Source: Cryptomeria japonica
Taxonomy: Eukaryota > Streptophyta > Pinopsida > Cupressales > Cupressaceae
Direction of reading: 5' to 3'
DNA: 64,000 bases
NCBI RefSeq assembly: GCF_030272615.1
Contig: NC_081412.1
Location: 478,181,657-478,245,656 of the forward strand
Shown piece by piece: positions 54,356-63,789 of the stretch (positions within the stretch are counted from its first letter, which is position 1; every line of letters starts with the position of its first letter). Under the pieces are notes generated by a model, which had not been told where the DNA came from, made no database searches, and worked only from the letters and a program-made list of their open reading frames with translations. The position numbers were made by a program, and so were the translations under genes.

Positions 54356-54368
54356 GAAGCTTCTAGAA
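54356..54368 (+). promoter_or_regulatory. Heat-shock-element-like site in LTR copy B
   Basis: GAAGCTTCTAGAA, a three-unit GAAnnTTCnnGAA match about 190 bases upstream of the TATA box. Identical to the site in copy A at 8149-8161. Confidence 0.5.
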
Positions 54369-54555
54369 GGGCACACTTCACAATGCAACAACCTTCTATT
54401 TTCATTGATGGTTTATATTTAGCAAGAAGGACAAGTGTCCCAAATGTAATTGGTCGAGGGTAGTTAGTTTTGGGAAACCCTAATTAGGGTTTATAGCTTT
54501 CAATTTGGGCCCTTGATCACTGTTTGATCTCGGCCGTTCATTTATTTTTGAAAAC

Positions 54556-54564
54556 TATATAAGG
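54556..54564 (+). promoter_or_regulatory. TATA box of LTR copy B
   Basis: TATATAAGG followed about 9 bases later by CTCTCATTTGG, the same core promoter arrangement as in copies A, D and E. Confidence 0.55.
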
Positions 54565-55215
54565 CTACCTCCTCTCATTTGGAGGGGTGAGGTTTTTGAT
54601 GTATTGTTGCTTAAGGTCATTTCCAGATAATATATTGCATGTGTGCTGCTTTGTAATCTCTATTATTTGAATGATTTGCATGGTTTCAATTGCCTCAACA
54701 CTTAGTTAGAATTAATTTAGATTTGCTTTCATTGTTGTTAATTTGAATGAAGGATTTGATAAGCGTCAATTGATGGTGTATTTCCGCTCATACTTTTGGT
54801 AAATGGATGATTTCCATTCTACTGTGCAAAGTTAGTTTGAGCCCATCCCCTGTGCATCCCAACATCTCGATCATAAGCACAACCCATTGAAGATTGCACC
54901 GGCCTTGTATAGTTGTCCCTAGTGTGGCGAAGCAAGGTTTGGTTTCTCGAAAACACCCAGTTGATATGTTCTCCGAAATTCGTAGGATTAGATTAGCCTT
55001 CCTAAACCCTATCTCTTTTTCTCTTTCTGTTGAAAGTCTAAACCCCCCCCCAAAAAAAAAGAAAAAAAAGAAGAGCCTAAATTGCTAAATCCATCTAAGT
55101 CCAGCAGTTCAAAAATACTTGTCAAACGTAAGTCCCCCTTGAAAATTTCAGCATACACTACCCAAGAAGCTATTCCACTAAAGTTGCTTGTTCGCACATA
55201 TAGACCTTGGAATCA

Positions 55216-55866
55216 ATAGTGATTTTTCAGGAGAGGATAGAATACCGTCGGGTATCCTATCCTAATGTTTGGTAGATGATAAAACAGACACCAACACAAT
55301 GTTTGAAGGTGAAAAGGATACTTCAGCTACTGAACTTTTGGATGACAAAGAGGTTATTAATGAAGTCTTTTTATCATTATGTACTGATATAAACATGAAC
55401 TCAATAGGTAAAGAACAACAAGATTTGCCATTCCCAGAGAAAATATACTCAGTGCTGATGGCTGTAAAGGTTTCATAATATCTCCACCCATGAATGATTC
55501 AAAACAAGTGTTGGGTGAAGATTGTAGTCCAATACTGTGGCACCTAGTAAAGAAATCAACCATTTAAATACAGTATCTAGAAGTGAAATGTTTGATTCTG
55601 CTACAGAATCAAGGGATAGATCCAGGCCTTCTTCCTTGGTTGAGAATTCTCAAGCTTGTGTTTGGATGACTGATAGTCAGAATATGGTAAAACCTTCAAC
55701 AGACAAAAGTAGAAAGGAGAAAAGAGATGTGGTTGCAGAATTTCTTCCTCAAGTTGCTAAAGGTTTCAACAAATCACATGCTAAAATAGGGGAGAAACAT
55801 TTTGGCAGTTATGTTGTTGAGATGTCTACCAGTCAGGTTCCAACTTAGGGTTCAACGTTATCAGAG
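55216..55866 (+). pseudogene. Degenerate host gene, middle part
   Basis: This is the continuation of the 48950-50566 pseudogene after LTR copy B. SDFSGEDRIPSGIL reads in frame with the left flank, followed by a stop. Then come VDDKTDTNTMFEGEKDTSAT and DKEVINEVFLSLC (to 55478), and after a frameshift an open stretch 55537-55848 (SQACVWMTDSQNMVKPSTDK and KRDVVAEFLPQVAKGFNKSH). Composition is acidic and serine-rich with no catalytic motif, as expected for a linker region of a nuclear protein. It is cut by a solo LTR at 55867. Confidence 0.45.
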
Positions 55867-57062
55867 TGTAATGTCCCCATTTCGAAATAGAATTTAATAA
55901 TAAATGATAATAATAAAATTAAAACATTAAAAATTAAATTAAAATATAAAATAATATAATTAAATATGATTAATTAAAAATTAATTAAGTTAATGAAAAG
56001 TCAAAAGACATGAAAGGAAAAATTGTGACCCCCTCAACAATGAGATATAAAAGGGAGAAGAGAACCTCATTTGAGAAGGGGAGGATAATTTGGAAATGAG
56101 AAGTGCAGATCTGATTTAAATAATAAGTGCAGATCTGATTATGAAAGGCTGTGTCCCTTTCAAAGGGTAGGAATAATGAAGAGTTGCAATCTTTCAAAGG
56201 GTGCCAATGGTGAAAGGGTATGTCTCTTGCCAAAGGGCATACATGATGAAGTGGTGTGACCTCTCCCTTGAATTGAGAGATATAAAGGGGAGGAAATCGC
56301 TGAGGAAAAATCAGGTCTGGACTTCAGTCTGAATATACTCTGCTCTAATCACTAGCCATTGGTTGACATCCACTGCATACGATTTCCTTAGGCTGGGAAT
56401 ACGTGTCTGGGATCAGTTTACAGGAATTCCACTGCGATCCTGCCAAGGTACACATAATTTACACAAAAATCTATATTTAATGCAAGTCATCCATAATACA
56501 GCAAAATACAACATCAGTAATTTAATTCATGATTACTAGAATAAACCGTAAAGGGGATGTCAAATATATCAGTGTTTTAATAAAATTGCAATAATTCAAT
56601 AATTAATTTCTTATCTGTAACACATGTATGAATCCAGAACTATTTATTCTTTATCATACAAACTCTTATCCATAACTAGCAAATGAACAAGTTAGAACAA
56701 TTAAACAAGACAGAAACAAATTGTTAATCCTTAATATGAATGTAGTCGGAAGGTTCTATGAATGAATAGGGAAAGCCCTGTGTAAAACCATCGAGCGTCT
56801 ATCTCAAGATGGGTAGAGATCAGCGACCCATGTAAGACCTTGAGAGTGTCGTCCCAAAATTAGGTCTGGGCTTGGATCCAAAACCCTGAGGGAGTCGTCA
56901 CGCTGAGGTATCAAAGCGTCCTATTCAAGATTTTCCAAACTTACATTGGTAGTAAGGTTTTTAAGTTGAACTCCATCGTGATGTTAATTTCTATTTCTAT
57001 TTGCTTTGAGAATGTTGGAATTATGATGTCTTAAATGGTTAAACTTACTTGGGGAGATTACA
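55867..57062 (+). mobile_element. Solo LTR, TSD CAGAG
   Basis: It starts TGTAATGTCCCCATTTCG and ends GGGGAGATTACA, flanked by CAGAG (55862-55866 and 57063-57067). AT-rich first 130 bases, TATAAAAGG at 56046-56054 and a second TATAAAGG at 56281-56288. At 1196 bases it belongs to the class seen at 3457, 16398 and 40128. No coding sequence inside. Confidence 0.85.
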
Positions 57063-57170
57063 CAGAGTGTCAATGTAGAAGGAAGTATTTTTGATAGAGA
57101 ACCACCTCAAAGCAGCACAAGGAGAAATCTGGATTCAAAATGCTGAGATGTAGTTGATACAAGGGATGTC
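57063..57170 (+). pseudogene. Degenerate host gene, last visible part
   Basis: Across the solo LTR the frame SVNVEGSIFDREPPQSSTRR then NLDSK-stop is readable. It matches the charged style of the preceding pieces and probably continues the same pseudogene. Where it ends is unclear. Confidence 0.35.
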
Positions 57171-57690
57171 ATGTTGATACTAGTGTCTACAAGTCTTAAT
57201 TCATTTTTTTATCATTTAAACATTATGTTTGCCAATAATACAAAGAGTTTTTCCCTTAATATTGTAATCGATTCTTTAAAAGGAAGCAGTTATGGAAGTT
57301 GAAACGGAAAGGTCACGTTAAGGGAAACCTTTGAAAATGTAATCCAGAGGCACCGCAAGGGGTCTTGATTTTTTTTCCCCACCACATTAGGAGGTGAGAA
57401 TGAGAATCGATCAAAGGAGGGCATTTTGCAGTTCTGAAAGGGAGAAGTGAGCAGGGATTTTCCTCCAAGCACAATATTTAATATAGAGGGAGTGGACTCT
57501 GTAAACTTTATTTGTATCAAAGGAACAAAGAAGCGATTTGAATCTATGTGTTTATTTGTTCTCTTTGTTGACTGTAACATTTCCTGTGCGAATTTGCAAT
57601 TATCTTTGATTTTTCCCTTTGCTATGTATGGTTGTAGATGCATATGCCACAGAATCCGTGAATCCTGATCTACAACATATATGTTTGGAT
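57171..57690. other. Unassigned sequence
   Basis: No supported gene. The 197-residue minus-strand ORF over 57290-57883 runs through the hAT-like element and is judged spurious. Confidence 0.35.
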
Positions 57691-57907
57691 CATAGAAACG
57701 AGTCTCGGACTCGGTGCGGACTCGGCAAGGTTGACCCAAATCAGGACTCGACAAAAACACTCGACAGGGCTCGACAAAACACGGCAAAAAACCAATTTCT
57801 AGTAAGTTTTGCCTAGAGCGAGTTCCTGGAGAGTCCCGAGTCCTCGAGACTCGGGTAGGGTCACTCGACTCAGGACTCGCCAAGACTCGGAGAGTCCTGG
57901 AACTATG
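57691..57907. mobile_element. Small hAT-like element (MITE size)
   Basis: It starts CATAGAAACGAGTC and ends GTCCTGGAACTATG, with inverted termini CATAG. The flanking 8-mers GTTTGGAT (57683-57690) and ATCTGGAT (57908-57915) match at six of eight positions, as a decayed 8-bp TSD would. ACTCG or CGAGT pentamers are dense throughout, as in the subterminal arrays of 24176-25205, so it is a 217-base relative. Confidence 0.65.
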
Positions 57908-58078
57908 ATCTGGATGAAGTCTATGTTTATTCTCCTAAATATCATTGGCGGGTGCTGAGAGAATGTTCTGTGTATCATTTGTCTTTGTTCCCCTCTTATT
58001 CTAAGTTCACAAATGCATTTGTGTTGTGGTTACACACAGATGTTAGTTTGCCTTTTTTTGATTTCAGGTCAAAAGCAT

Positions 58079-58830
58079 ACTCCCAAAACCAAATCCATGT
58101 CATATGAGGGAGCTGCCCCTCTCAAACGTAGAGGAGGATCACCAATGCAATGGTGATCTATCACAACGACAACAACAAACATGGACAATACAATCCTTGA
58201 TAAGGGATATGATGTAGATAATGAAGAAACTAAAGGCAGAAAATAAATTAGTAAAGACAACAAAGAACTTTGGTGCACGGAATGTAAAGATGGTCACATA
58301 AAAAATAATTGTTCCAGAAGAATGTTTTGTAGTATTTGCTAGGTTATGGGTCATTCTATCAAAGATTGCTCATATAGTTTGAGTAGGAGCATGCAAGTTA
58401 TCTTCACACAAGGAGAGCAATCCACTCCACCTAGCTCTTCATTAGAGCCACAAAATAATAATAATGCATCTCTAGGCAGTTATCGAAGTCAAAGAGGGGG
58501 AGGTCGAATTCAGATACAATATGACTCTAGAGGTCATCTCATTGTACAATGTCAACAATGTGATGAATGGGGACACTTTGCAAGAGACCTCTATAGAATC
58601 TAGAACACAACTTGATTACCATGCAAATGGTGTGGACCTGGAAAACATGTAGAAATTGGATGTCCAAAGAAAAAGGCCAGTATGAACACTATAGATGTAG
58701 AAAGGCATAGTGAAGTATTGATCATTACTTGAGTCCAAACAAGGAAGGTTGTGTACGTGGACCCATTTATGGAAAAAGAAAGACTTTGTGAAGCAAGAGC
58801 TGAAGTATGGCTTACAAACATTGCCACTAA
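58079..58830 (+). pseudogene. Gag fragment with four zinc knuckles
   Basis: Near 58260 the frame reads WCTECKDGHIKNNC, then MFCSIC-stop, VMGHSIKDC, IQYDSRGHLIVQCQQCDEWG followed by HFARD (last Cys replaced by Leu), and CKWCGPGKHVEIGCPKKK. That is four CCHC-type knuckles, two clean and two damaged. After them comes PFMEKERLCEARAEVWLTNI. Multiple knuckles spaced this way occur in gag proteins of some plant Ty3/gypsy-like elements that bind their genomic RNA. No LTR or pol could be attached, though copia-2 begins 400 bases downstream. Assignment to gypsy is inference; zinc-knuckle identity is clear. Confidence 0.6.
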
Positions 58831-59230
58831 AACACAAATGTAACTACGGTGACAAATCAATTACAATTTGATAAAAATTTTACGAGGCAAGCACTTCAAA
58901 CTACTGCATCAGTTAAAGTAATGGATTTCTTATAAATTTCTCCTAAACTTTGAACTGGTATGATTGACTCTATATCTAGGAAGAGACAATGCATGCTATG
59001 GTCCATATAGAATTATGAGAAAATGAAGGCCCAATAACCGTACCTCCATTGTCAGGAGACCAAGTAATCAATCCTATGTTATTGATAGTGGTGTTGCACA
59101 TGGAGATCCTTGGAAGGAATCTCACTGATAAATTGCTGATGGGTGTATGTACTTTTGGAAGACACTTGGAGAAGTCTAGGTAAGTCAACTCTCTAGCATC
59201 CAACTTTTCAACTAGTGGGTGTAGAATATT

Positions 59231-59408
59231 TATTAGAATAATAACTTATTTATTTATTTAATGGTAAAAAATGTAACATAATGTACATTATAGCTTGTTT
59301 CTATTTTAGGATTTTCTTTTTAGAAACATCGTATTGTAAATTCTTTATAATGATCTTTTTGATCATTTGTTAATACATCCAATTTTTTATCAATTATTGT
59401 TTGTAATA
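59231..59408 (+). repeat. Copia-2 5' LTR
   Basis: 178 bases, TATTAG...GTAATA, with 5-base inverted termini TATTA/TAATA. A very short LTR for a plant copia element. Confidence 0.9.
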
Positions 59409-59420
59409 TGGCATCAGAGC
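59409..59420 (+). other. Copia-2 primer-binding site
   Basis: TGGCATCAGAGC, one base different from the initiator Met-tRNA type TGGTATCAGAGC, directly after the LTR. Confidence 0.8.
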
Positions 59421-60208
59421 GCATAGGTAAAAATTTGTTTTTCTAAAGATTTATTTTGAGAAATTTTTCAAGTTTTGAAATATGTCTTTATCAAAGCGGG
59501 AAATTAAATTTTTTTTATTTGGGTCTTCCGGCTTCTGAAAATCGTGATTGGTGGCATTTTTGTTTTGAAAATCGCGTCATTGTTTCCACGACCTGCATCC
59601 TTTTGGAGATTTCGTGGAAAAATCGCAACATATTTCACGATTTTCTATTTCGACCCACATTTTCTCGTGTGCAACACTATTTTTCGTGCTACTTCTGCAT
59701 CACACAACGAGTGTTTTGCGATTTTTTGTTCTTGCTCATGATTTTTTGTTGCAATTTTTTGCGGCCTGTATCTCGTTGACCCACTTCTATTCTTGTGTGA
59801 TCTCTGCCTCTTCGGCTTGCGTCTCATTTTGCAATTTTGCATTCCATGTGGCCTTTGTTTTTATTGTTTTTTTAGGTCGTGTCTGAAAGTATCTGAAGCT
59901 GCCGACCCTTCATCTCCTACCATGACGGGTTTAATTTTTGCTGGTGACAAACTTTATTTCTCTTAGTCGACTAGGGTTTCTTCGAAATCCTTTGATTTTT
60001 TGGTCGGATCTAGATTTAACCTACATATTCTTTGTGGGTTTTTCGAGAAATTTTCTAAGTCATCGTCAGAATTTTTTGGGTTTGCTGAAATTTTTCCTCG
60101 GGTTTTGTGCCAGCCTTACTAGTCTTCTTTGATATCTGTACTTGATTCTGCCTTTGTTTTAGTTTCACGCCTTGTCAGATATATCATTTTTTTTGTGCTT
60201 TGGGAAGC
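59421..60208 (+). other. Copia-2 untranslated leader
   Basis: T-rich leader of about 790 bases. Overlapping short ORFs (59456-59886) are low-complexity and not called. Confidence 0.5.
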
Positions 60209-61000
60209 ATGCACAATGTCGTCATCAACCAACTTAATGTTGGAAGGCAATATTATAACACCTGGAAGCAACGTATGCTGACTATTTTTGAATATCATCG
60301 TCTTGATCTTGTTTTGGGAAAAGTGTCTCATCCTACTACAGCTGGACATGACCAGGACATGTTTGATGAGCAGAATCGAGAAGTCGTCATGCTCCTTAAG
60401 CGCTCTGTCACAGAGGACCAGTTGCCTCGGATTCCCTCTGGCAAGTCAACATCATAAATTTGGAAGCATCTAAAGGAATTGCTTGAGACATCCAATAAAA
60501 GCCAAGTGTTCTTCCTGAAGAACTAGTTGTTCTCTATCATGATGGATGAACGCATGTCCTTATAGGAGCACATTATGAAGATTAAGGACATTCGAGATCA
60601 GCTCGAAGCTATTGGCCAGAAAATGGAGGAAGAGGATATGGTAGTCATTACCTTGAAGAGTCTGCCAAAATCCTATGAGCACTTTATAAAAACTCTCAAC
60701 ATTACTTCAATGAATGTTGATCTGAAATTTCCAGAGTTGTGCACCAAACTTCTGTAGCAGGATCGTTGGAAACCATAGTTTGGTAGTAGTGCCACTTCGT
60801 CCTCCTTAGAACAAGCCTTTGCAGCCAAATCCGTTAACAAGGATAAAGGTGAATCTCAGTTATATCAGTCATCTTAGTAGAAGGGCTCCAGTCAGTCTCA
60901 AGATGGTTCGAAGAAGAAGGTTCAATGCAACTACTGTCATAAATATGGCCACATGGTCAAGGATTGCGCAATCGGATAGCTTCTGAACAACGGAAGTAGG
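60209..61000 (+). pseudogene. Copia-2 gag
   Basis: Starting at MHNVVINQLNVGRQYYNTWK (60209), it runs through QRMLTIFEYHRLDLVLGKVS and DQLPRIPSGKSTS-stop. LKSLPKSYEHFIKTLNITSM (60652) and an intact CX2CX4HX4C knuckle CNYCHKYGHMVKDC (about 60927) follow. It aligns along its length with copia-1 gag (14006-14780). Stops at 60563-60565 (TAG in MSL-stop-EH) and 60875-60880 (TAG-TAG in SS-stop-stop-KG) fall at the codons that are also stops in copia-1. Further private stops include KN-stop-LF and KLL-stop-QDRW. Confidence 0.8.
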
Positions 61001-62040
61001 GGTGGTCCCAACCTAAAGCAAATGTCGTTGAACACATAGTGCAGAAAGAGTCTACCTTTTATGCCTTCATGACGAAAAGACCTACAGACCATGTGAAGTC
61101 TTCTGTCTGGTATATAGAGTCTAGTGCATCTTGACATTTTCCTCATAGGCGTGATTGGTTTACAAAATTCTCTCCCTATATTGATTCATTCATTTTTGAA
61201 GGAGGTGAAGAGTATACCGTTGTCGGTAAGGGCAACGTTCGGATATAGTTAGGAGGGAGGAATCTTATATTCCTCAATGTATACTATGTTCCTGGCACGG
61301 AACTAAATCTACTCTCAGTGAGTCAGATCATGCGGCATTCTCCTCAACGTATGGGTAGGCCTATGTTGGAACACAAGAATGTTCCTAAGAAGTATTGGGC
61401 AGAAATAGTGTATACTGCAGTCTGTCTCCTTAATTGGTCTCCCACACATGCTGTTAAGGGGAAGACTCTTGAGGAAGCTTGGACTGGTCGCAAACCCAGG
61501 ATTAGTCATCTGAAAGTTTTTGGCTTTTTAGCATATGTATGGATTCCAGATGAAAAGCATTCCAAGTTGGATTCCAAGAGTCAGAAGCTTATGTTCACAG
61601 GGTACAATGACAACCACAAGGCTTACTTGTTGATTGATGTAGACACTGATCGTCTTATCTTCAGTCATGATGTTGTCTTTGATGAAGAACGAGGACCATT
61701 TCAGCTTTCCTTGTTTGAGCAGAATTCTGAGGATCAGCCTTTGAAGGCTTCTGATTTGGGTGTCCGTCTTCCATTTGGTTCACCTGATGGGAGGGATGAT
61801 GTAGATTCTGAATTTGATGATGCACTACCTGAATTTCCTCTGGATGATGCTAATCTTCCACTTGTTCCAGATCCTGTTCCTCCTCCAGTTCCAGGTATTC
61901 CTCCTGCATCTGATGTTGGCTCTTCTACTCTCTGGCCTAAATGGTTGGCTAAGACCATCAGTGATCTTCGTCTGGATGTGCTCATTGAGGGTAGATTTTC
62001 CAGAAATAAGAGCAAACAGTAGTCTACAGTCAATTTTGCT
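61001..62040 (+). pseudogene. Copia-2 protease remnant and integrase C-terminal region
   Basis: A protease-like YIESSAS-stop-HF occurs near 61112 (copia-1 has YIDSSASRHF; the active-site Gly is Ser in both). EGGEEYTVVGKGNVRI and NVYYVPGTELNLLSVSQIMR follow (to 61331). The sequence then jumps straight to GRPMLEHKNVPKKYWAEIVY. The zinc-binding and catalytic parts of integrase seen in copia-1 at 15140-15800 are therefore deleted. The 234-residue open stretch 61318-62022 continues with RKPRISHLKVFGFLAYVWIP and a proline-rich linker (VPDPVPPPVPGIPP). Confidence 0.8.
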
Positions 62041-63604
62041 CTCATGGCCAACATTCATAGTATTTATGAGCCTCAGACATATGCAGAGGCAAAATGGATT
62101 CCAGAGTGGGAACATGCAATGGATGCAGAATACCAGACGGTTCTGAAGAACAACACTAGGGTTCTCTCTGATCTTCCTCCAGGGAAGAAGCCCATTAGCT
62201 GCAAATGGGTGTATAAGGTCAAGTATCATGCAAATGGTACCTTGGATAAATACAAGGCCAGATTGGTTGCTCGAGGATTTACACAATGGGAGGGCATTGA
62301 TTATGAGGAGACTTTTGCTCCTATTGCCGAGATGAGTACAATTCGTCTTCTTGTTGCTATTGCAGCTCAGTTTGGATGGAAAGTCCATTAGATGGATGTT
62401 AAGAGTGCCTTCCTCAACGGTGAATTGCAAGAAGAATTCTACATGATGTAGCCTCTTGGTTTCAAGGTTGCCGACAAAGAACATTAAGTATGTAGACTCA
62501 TGAAAGCACTCTATTGACTCAAACAGTCTCCTCGAGTGTGGTACATCAAGATTGATCAGTACTTGGTTGCTCATGGTTTTCAGCATAGTCCTTCTGACCC
62601 AAATCTGTACATCAAACACTCTGGTGATGATGTTCTCTTTCTTGTTGTCTATGTGGATGACTTGATCATTACTGGCAGTTCAACACATTTGATTACCGAA
62701 ATCAAATAGGACCTGTGGAAGGATTTTGACATGATAGATTTGGGGCTTCTCCATTATTGTTTAGGTGTTGAGGTCTGACAGACTGATGGTAGCATTTTTA
62801 TTTATCAATCTAAGTATGCCAGGAACTTGCTTGACAGGTTTTGAATGCAGGATTGTAAACCTGCTTCCACGCCTATGGAGACAGGACTGAAGTTGTCAGC
62901 CAAGTCTGATTCTCCTCCTGTAGATGAAACAACATTCAGGCAACTAGTGGGAACTCTCATCTATCTCACTACCACTAGACCTAATCTTTTTCAGTGAGCT
63001 ACATTTCACGCTTCATGACAGTCCCCAGGGTTGATCATTGGGTAGCAACGAGGCATGTGTTGCGTTATGTGCAGGGCACTTCTGATTATGGACTTCTTTA
63101 CACTAGGAGTCACGATCCTAGACTCAGTGGTTTAACAAATTCGGATTGGGTAGGTTCAGTTTATGATAGGAAATCAATATTTGGGTATGTGTTCAGTTTG
63201 GGATTTGGTGCAGTCACATGGCTAGTAAAAATCAGCAGGCAATGGCTCTCTCCTCGACAGAAGCAGAGTATCGAGGAGTAGTTAAGGCAGCTTGTGAGGT
63301 AGTTTGGCTTCACTGGATGCTTGCAGATATGTAAATATCTCAAGCAGGTCCGACTCTCTTGTTCTGTGATAATCAGGGAGTTCTCAAACTTGCCAAGAAT
63401 CCCATCTTCCATGAAAGAACAAAGCATGTGGAAACTCATTGTCATTTTATTCGGAAGCTTGTTGAAGACGGATTAGTTCAGTTGCAGTATGTTCCAACTG
63501 TGGATCAGACTGCAGATATTTTCACCAAGTCTCTTAGCCCATATAAGTTTGCTAAATTCAGGGGGCAGCTTGGTGTTGTTGACAGATTGACCATCAAAGG
63601 AGGG
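62041..63604 (+). pseudogene. Copia-2 reverse transcriptase and RNase H
   Basis: RT blocks: KPISCKWVYKVKYHANGTLD, KARLVARGFTQWEGIDYEET, FAPIAEMSTIRLLVAI, MDVKSAFLNGELQEEFYMM and the catalytic FLVVYVDDLIITG (YVDD at 62650-62661). Then FRQLVGTLIYLTTTRPN, a frameshift, VSYISRFMTVPRVDHWVATR, LRYVQGTSDYGLL, RLSGLTNSDWVGSV and, in RNase [21 protein letters not shown]. The reading ends DRLTIKGGY-stop at the polypurine tract. Stops include TAA at 62485-62487 (EH-stop-VCRL), also a stop in copia-1. The element cannot make a functional polymerase. Confidence 0.85.
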
Positions 63605-63784
63605 TATTAGAATAATATCTTATTTATTTATTTAATGGTCAAATATGTAACATAATATACATTATAGCTTTTTTCTATTTTACGATTGTTTCTTTTTGAA
63701 AACATCGTCTTGTAAATTATTTATAATGATCTTTCTGATCATTTGTTAATACATCCAATTTTTTACCAATTACTTTTTGTAATA
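63605..63784 (+). repeat. Copia-2 3' LTR
   Basis: 180 bases, TATTAG...GTAATA, followed by the TSD ATATT. Differs from the 5' LTR by about 14 substitutions and a small indel. Confidence 0.9.
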
Positions 63785-63789
63785 ATATT

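Larger units (their letters stand above)
50567..55215 (+). mobile_element. Giant LTR copy B, most complete
   Basis: It begins TGTTGTGACC and ends TTGGAATCA, ends shared with copies A and (3' end) E. Internal order: palindrome CCCCATT-GCA-AATGGGG (50591-50607), compensated palindromes (50819-50942), 116-base tandem duplication (50973-51190), AAAGTCCGCC array (51477-52705), 62-base repeats (52764-52925), ORF zone (53590-54140), HSE-like site (54356-54368) and TATA box (54556-54564). No primer-binding site or polypurine tract is seen. Near-matching CAATG (50562) and CAATA (55214) flank it, but the second overlaps the terminal CA, so the TSD is not established. Joining the flanks through CAAT reads DSCCSN-SDFSGEDR in frame, which supports a single insertion into the host pseudogene. 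Confidence 0.7.
59231..63784 (+). mobile_element. Copia-2: defective Ty1/copia element, TSD ATATT
   Basis: LTRs 59231-59408 and 63605-63784 start TATTAGAATAATA and end TTTGTAATA. Direct repeats ATATT flank the element (59226-59230 and 63785-63789). The primer-binding site TGGCATCAGAGC (59409-59420) touches the 5' LTR and the purine tract AAAGGAGGG (63596-63604) touches the 3' LTR. Coding order is gag, protease, integrase C-terminal part, RT, RNase H. It is 4.55 kb long and lacks about 640 bases covering the GAG-pre-integrase and integrase core relative to copia-1. The LTRs differ at roughly 14 of 178 positions by eye, so it is older than the nested gypsy. Both ends being TA instead of TG...CA is unusual. 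Confidence 0.9.

Noticed and set aside
50562-55218. CAATG/CAATA as a firm target-site duplication for LTR copy B
   Set aside because: The right copy overlaps the terminal CA shared with other family members, so the match may be chance; kept only as supporting evidence.
57290-57883. 197-residue minus-strand ORF
   Set aside because: It runs from unassigned sequence straight through the hAT-like element at 57691-57907. Its N-terminal part is translated ACTCG repeats, and no known motif is present.
61825-62619. 264-residue minus-strand ORF
   Set aside because: Antisense shadow of the copia-2 RT, whose sense frame shows clear RT blocks.
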